Assembly: GCA_020064725.1 (NCBI GenBank)
Contig: JAGTWJ010000010.1
Location: 1,178,001-1,242,000, forward strand
Direction of reading: 5' to 3'
Origin: Drechslerella dactyloides
Lineage: Eukaryota; Ascomycota; Orbiliomycetes; Orbiliales; Orbiliaceae
DNA: 64,000 nucleotides
Part shown: one piece after another, positions 59,748 to 64,000 of the stretch
Layout: every line of letters begins with the position of its first letter
How positions within the stretch are numbered: the first letter of the stretch is position 1
Position numbers and translations under genes: made by a program
Notes under the pieces: model-generated
Told to the model about the DNA's origin: nothing
What the model saw: the letters and a program-made list of their open reading frames with translations, nothing else
Database searches by the model: none

Positions 59748-61406
59748 AGCCCGATTGCATATTTTGGCTCATTTTCGTGTGACTCCATTCCTCTCTCGGA
59801 AGACCCTGAAGTCAAGCGAAGTAAAAGCTGCACCATGAGACAAGGGAGTGAAGATATTTCACCTGCGAGTACAGACATCATCGTGTATGAAAATGTCTTG
59901 GTGACTTCGTGCTCTTGCACCAGGGTTGCCATAGATTAGGAACAGTCTCCTAGCCGATTCAGGGTGAGATATATGTTATAAGGCTAAGATATGCAGAGCA
60001 TATCTGCGTTCTTATTTGTTCGTGCCGACACTGCAATCATCCAAGCTAGTAATGAGAGTCGGCGGTGGTTCCATGCGCGACATCTCACGGTCCCAGGCAT
60101 CAACTTTCTGATTAGTTTCAAATGTACTTGTTCATGTAATCTCTGAGTAGTCCATTGTAACGTGCCGACTCCCTTTCATGCCTTGGAGCCGAGAGACAGG
60201 CATCCAGGTCAGTGGCTTCGGCTTCATAAGTCAATTCTACTTCCAGGTGACGCTGTCTAGACGTCTGTATAAAACATAGGGTTCGTTGGTCGGGTCTTCT
60301 AGGACCTACCGTCAACGTTGCAACATGCAGCGTAATAATGGTAGCCATATATAGGTCTCCGGTCGATTGCAACTATTTTTTGAATAGTTTGAGGAGATCG
60401 TGTTCGAACGTTCACGTAGAGATGCGCCGCAGGTGTACTGGAATGTAAAGCTCGCATGAAAGTGAGAGCTTCATTTGCTTATGATACAGTAACGGGGTTC
60501 AAGGCCATTATTCATGTCGAAGGCGTATTGATATCGTTTATCATCAGTTTTCACAGTCTTGGTATCTTGGTAATACTACCTATAGTAAACCCATACAGAC
60601 TGGAAGAAGCGGTATTGAGTGATAGAATTTATTATATAGTAATCGATGAATACCCTACCCATAGCATGCACGTCATTCTCAGATAATGGTATAGGCCGGT
60701 GACGATGATTATTGCATACGGCGGTGATGTATCCTCTATTTGGTGCAGGATGTATCATATGGTCGCATCCATCAAGAACGCTTGTTGAATTGTCTTCATA
60801 CAGATCCCAGAACGCTGGTAACAAATGATAGCCATGAAGAATACCGATGTCTGAATGTGCATGTCTCTTGAGTACCTGTTGAAACATCATGCGAGGGTGG
60901 ATCGTACCCTACCTAGATGACCGATCGAGAGGCATTTAGAAAATAGGTGGTGAAGACTGCTTGCCTGTCCATGTACATGATTGTTGCAGCATGCTGAATA
61001 TTCTTCAGGTAAGCCGTCGTTGTAATGATGGTATGCATGGACCAGGAAAAGGGCACGCGCGCAAGATATATAATTTTTCTAGTAGAACATGCATCGTGCG
61101 AATTGCCAAGGGGTTTATGAACTCGTAAGTGAGACATGAAGATGGCACACATTTGAAGAAGTGATGTGCGTCCCGTCCATGATCTCTTCTAGTTCCTCAA
61201 TGAAGAGGCTCAACATTGTAGATGATCGTATATATAATCTGGTTCATGTTTCTGGGTCCGAAAATTCGTGGCCTAGTCTAGGAGTCGTTGTGAGGCATGA
61301 GGATATATATATGCGTTGTAATCTATGAAATATATAGGGAAGGGATGGTGTGTGAGAGAAGAAGTGAGGAAGAAGAGAAAGAAGAGGGAGAAGGGGTGGA
61401 GGGGAG

Positions 61407-61414
61407 TATTTATA
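61407..61414 (-). promoter_or_regulatory. TATA box of a presumed minus-strand promoter
   Basis: On the minus strand TATAAATA is followed by a C/T tract of about 60 nt (61400-61345), a layout common in fungal promoters. Downstream on the minus strand the first ATGs open only short frames (for example a 33-codon frame starting MLSLFIEELEEIMDG near 61215). Confidence 0.35.
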
Positions 61415-61931
61415 CCGCTCGGATCAACACATGATCTAGAGCTCCGGTAGGGTATAGCTGGTGCTAGAAGCTACTGAATGGAAGGTTCTGTAATGGTAGG
61501 CGTTAGCTACTAGGAAAGATGAGAGCTGCTTGTTGCTCTCTGAGAGCTGTGCATGCATACATAGTTTACGCGCTCACCACAGCAGGGGTTTTCCGGACAA
61601 TGCATGAAGGAGTAGCGTCTATACAAGTATACCGATATTTCATAATAGAGTGTTTCATATTTGGCGCTCTCATATTTGGCGCTTGGATAAGCCCGAGAAA
61701 AAAGACCAATGATAGACCCAGTCTTGTGAAATTGTGGGATTATCTTCTATTGGCCATACTGATCCTCGGCCGGTGGCACAGCACCGGTATCTGCCACCAC
61801 AGTGCTGCAGCCGCGTGATATGATACAAGAAAACTTCAGGCAGGTTTCGCAGGATCCGAACGAAAACCAGCGGCGCAGCCTTGCGATTGAATATTCCTTA
61901 TATATATCTTCGTAACAGCTAGTCCTCCGTC

Positions 61932-62177
61932 ATGGTACCGCCAGATCCTGCAGATTCTACTTTACAGAGATATAATACCGAGAGCCGTGCAGCTGGACTG
62001 CTAGAGAATCATCAATATACGATATCAACTTCAAGAAGCCCGCGAAATTATAAATATATACCTTACTATCTATTAAGAATATCCAAGTTTAAAAAGAAGC
62101 TATTTATCCAAACAAGCTACCATGGGCGCCGAGTCGACAGCTTCCACTTCAGCTGCAGAGGGTGCAAACGTACCTAA
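61932..62177 (+). other. Upstream ORF overlapping the deaminase-like start
   Basis: An 81-codon frame begins at 61932 and ends inside the main coding region, past its ATG at 62122, in a different frame. If the mRNA starts upstream of 61932 (TATATATA lies just above, near 61900), it would lower translation of the main frame. Its product resembles nothing known. Confidence 0.25.
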
Positions 62178-63711
62178 CATCCACGAAATATCAACCTCCC
62201 ACGAAAAGCAAAGCCGTAAATCTCAGCTGAAAAATTACCACCACTCTGATCTCAACCCGCCCTCGGCGTCGCGCGCATGCGAACAAAAACAGGAGCTCGC
62301 CAACATGGCGCTGCAGTGGTTGGACGAGTGGTACACCGTCTATCTCACCGATCATCCTAGTAAACGGGCGGATATAACCTCCCGCCAGCCTAAAGCTACC
62401 ACGCTGCACTACCGGTGTCCTCACTGCGATAATAACCATAGCTACAGCTATGGTGACGCGGCTAACCTTGGCGCGCCGCTCGTCTGTGAGGCTGAATGCT
62501 CGCCTGCTGAAAAAGGCGGATCACAGCCGCTACGATGCCATCTTGTCGCGCCGCGGCTGATGGGGCTTTTTAGGAAGGACGCTAGCAGCCGGTATGTCGC
62601 GCAGGGCGACGACTGTTGTTTGGCCAGTGGCTCTTGCCCGTACGAGCACTTTGAAAACTCCAGCACCACGGAAGAAGACTGGTTGGGCGAGGCACTGCGC
62701 GCGATGCGGCTGAACGACGACTGCGATCTGCCAGGCGCGCGGGTGGCGGCGGATGATACCATCCACCGTCTCGAAGCGCTGCAGAAGGACATCGTGGAGG
62801 CAGGCGAGCTCTATATCGCCCTCGATGATATCTCGCAGCGTAGCGCCGATGAAGAGGTCGCTCGGATGGTCAAGTTCGATTTCACCCGGCCTGAAGAATA
62901 TATAAGGATCACGAAATGTTCTATCGAGTTACGGGACAGTTCCCTAGTGCCACATTTTGATCCCTTCTGGGAGGATGGTCAATCCTATACTTTGCAGCAA
63001 ACCTCAAAGCAGCCAAACAAGACCTTCGGTGTCATGATCACCAATCCCGAGACGTTGAACGTTGATTCGACTCGAGCGGAGGCTAGAAACCTCTGCACAT
63101 TCTTCTTCAGTGGCTGGAAGCCGCGCGTCTGCTTTGACCACAAGTCTGTCGAAGACACCTCTCTCGACTACGAGTATCCAGCTGATACACCAAAGGAAGA
63201 ATACGAACTGCCACCCAGACAGAGACGGGCCATAATCCAAGACACAGATATCCTAACGACACTTGCAGATCTGCTTGCAGGAGAAATGGGTCTGAAACAC
63301 GCAATTCACCATGGTCATACCTGTCGCAGCTGTGGCAGATCTAATATGTGCCATGTGGAGAAGAGAGCGCTGGTGTACATGCTTCTGACAAACGGCGTGT
63401 GGTCACCGAAGGACAAGCGGCGCATACAGCTATCGCATTCCTATTTTAGGGATTTAACGCGCAAAAGATCGCAGCTGGCGGCAGGACAGTTGGCGGCGGC
63501 AGTCCCGGACGTGCTGTTTGTGGTCAGTAGGGAGATGTGTGGTTGCTGCCGGGCGTATGTCGCGAGGGCTGAAGAGTGGCTGGGCCTGCGGCTGAGATTT
63601 TACCTTTCACCAGTGCCTGAACCCCAGCCGCAGCAAGTTGAAGTTCGTCCCCAGGTTAGACGCCGGCGCCGTGTGGTAAATACAATTGAATATGTTGGCG
63701 TCATGGAATAG
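62122..63711 (+). CDS. Putative zinc nucleic-acid deaminase-like protein (SsdA/DYW-type motif set)
   Basis: A single-exon gene of 529 residues. The start context is good (TACCATGG). The N-terminal 60 residues are disordered. A possible zinc site lies at RCPHCDNNH (Cys99, Cys102) with later Cys/His (VCEAECSP), then a helical middle. The C-terminus has CRSCGRSNMCHVEKRALVYM (Cys401, Cys404, His411, Glu413) and, 60 residues on, VSREMCGCCRAYVARAEEW (Cys473, Cys476). His-x-Glu plus Cys-x-x-Cys is the zinc and proton-shuttle set of the cytidine deaminase fold. 'HxEKxA' recalls DYW proteins, and fungal SsdA-like C-terminal domains look similar. Substrate and role are inferred only: nucleic-acid or free-base deamination, perhaps as an effector or in self/non-self response. 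The extra CxxC just before the HxE is unusual. Confidence 0.75.
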   Translation: MGAESTASTSAAEGANVPNIHEISTSHEKQSRKSQLKNYHHSDLNPPSASRACEQKQELANMALQWLDEWYTVYLTDHPSKRADITSRQPKATTLHYRCPHCDNNHSYSYGDAANLGAPLVCEAECSPAEKGGSQPLRCHLVAPRLMGLFRKDASSRYVAQGDDCCLASGSCPYEHFENSSTTEEDWLGEALRAMRLNDDCDLPGARVAADDTIHRLEALQKDIVEAGELYIALDDISQRSADEEVARMVKFDFTRPEEYIRITKCSIELRDSSLVPHFDPFWEDGQSYTLQQTSKQPNKTFGVMITNPETLNVDSTRAEARNLCTFFFSGWKPRVCFDHKSVEDTSLDYEYPADTPKEEYELPPRQRRAIIQDTDILTTLADLLAGEMGLKHAIHHGHTCRSCGRSNMCHVEKRALVYMLLTNGVWSPKDKRRIQLSHSYFRDLTRKRSQLAAGQLAAAVPDVLFVVSREMCGCCRAYVARAEEWLGLRLRFYLSPVPEPQPQQVEVRPQVRRRRRVVNTIEYVGVME

Positions 63712-64000
63712 CCTACTAAATTTCAGGAGCTGTGAGCCGAGAAGTGAGCTATCTGCGGCTCTCTATGGAAGTTGGAGGCGCAGGAGGATGGATGATATAG
63801 TAATTATTTATTATTATTCCTTGATTGAATGACACGCAGTGTTATATCTACTTACCCTTTTGCATAATCTCTTAGGTGTAACCATTTGATTATAATTATT
63901 CAACGTAAATTTGTTGTCTTTTCTACGTGTACGAGCGCGAGGCGCACACATATACGTAATGTTGGTAGCACAAGTCTACGCCCAGGCTAGCTACCTAGGT
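63712..64000. other. 3' flank of the deaminase-like gene
   Basis: AT-rich, with TTATTATTATT runs that could serve the 3' UTR. No further gene is visible before the window ends. Confidence 0.5.

Larger units (their letters stand above)
54726..62121. other. 7.4-kb AT-rich region with decayed minus-strand frames
   Basis: No intact gene is supported. The sequence is rich in TA and in frequent stops on both strands. Two minus-strand frames, each broken by one stop, are listed separately, as is one uninterrupted 196-codon frame. A TATA box and pyrimidine tract at 61345-61414 look like a minus-strand promoter. The region looks like ageing accessory DNA between the cupin and the deaminase-like gene. 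Confidence 0.5.

Noticed and set aside
59653..59838. Plus-strand frame vaguely like the end of a HET domain
   Set aside because: The likeness rests on a few residues (I-A-R-M-Y and A-R-L-H-I). No other HET motif is present, and the minus strand has the better coding signal.

Overview
This looks like a piece of nuclear chromosome from a filamentous ascomycete (Pezizomycotina). The supported genes are split by short GT-AG introns (about 55-215 nt). The protein set is fungal: a KNL1/Spc7 kinetochore scaffold, a Sur7-family membrane protein, an Ste6-type double ABC exporter, a fungal-type cupin and a MELT-array protein. Gene-free stretches are long and rich in TA runs and GTAC-type palindromes. 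I saw no convincing tRNA, rRNA, intact transposon or CRISPR array. The species cannot be named from this sequence.

Layout, left to right. (1) 1-1410, minus: N-terminal 470 residues of a large Ser/Pro-rich protein that runs off the left edge. (2) 3453-5761, plus: membrane-anchored aspartic-protease-like protein without recognisable catalytic Asp motifs. (3) 6906-11160, plus: long disordered protein with an N-terminal domain resembling the TPP1/Est3 telomere OB fold. (4) 11616-12079, plus: Sm-like NatC subunit Naa38. (5) 12779-13548, minus: ribosomal protein uS17 (Rps11). (6) 14165-18645, plus: Spc7/KNL1. (7) 22104-23087, plus: Sur7-family protein. (8) 23992-26562, minus: mitochondrial elongation factor G1. 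(9) 27019-28093, plus: PBDC1/YPL225W-like protein with seven exons, three of them tiny. (10) 29148-33704, plus: Ste6-like ABC exporter. (11) 38425-39966, plus: conserved single-pass membrane protein. (12) 41348-42614, minus: MEMO1-like protein. (13) 45727-47451, minus: cytosolic peptide:N-glycanase. (14) 54075-54725, plus: small cupin. (15) 62122-63711, plus: protein with a C-terminal zinc deaminase-type motif set.

The left two thirds is mostly housekeeping: ribosome, kinetochore, mitochondrial translation, N-terminal acetylation and glycoprotein quality control. Two divergent pairs share short promoters (rps11/spc7 and mef1/PBDC1). From about 47.5 kb to the right end the character changes. 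About 14 kb holds only one small cupin gene plus minus-strand frames broken by single stop codons. It ends in the deaminase-like gene. That accessory end is the most interesting part of the window.

Exon boundaries were worked out by hand from splice consensus, reading phase and family expectations. Most are phase-consistent. The junction near 9.77-9.90 kb in the TPP1-like gene is unresolved.
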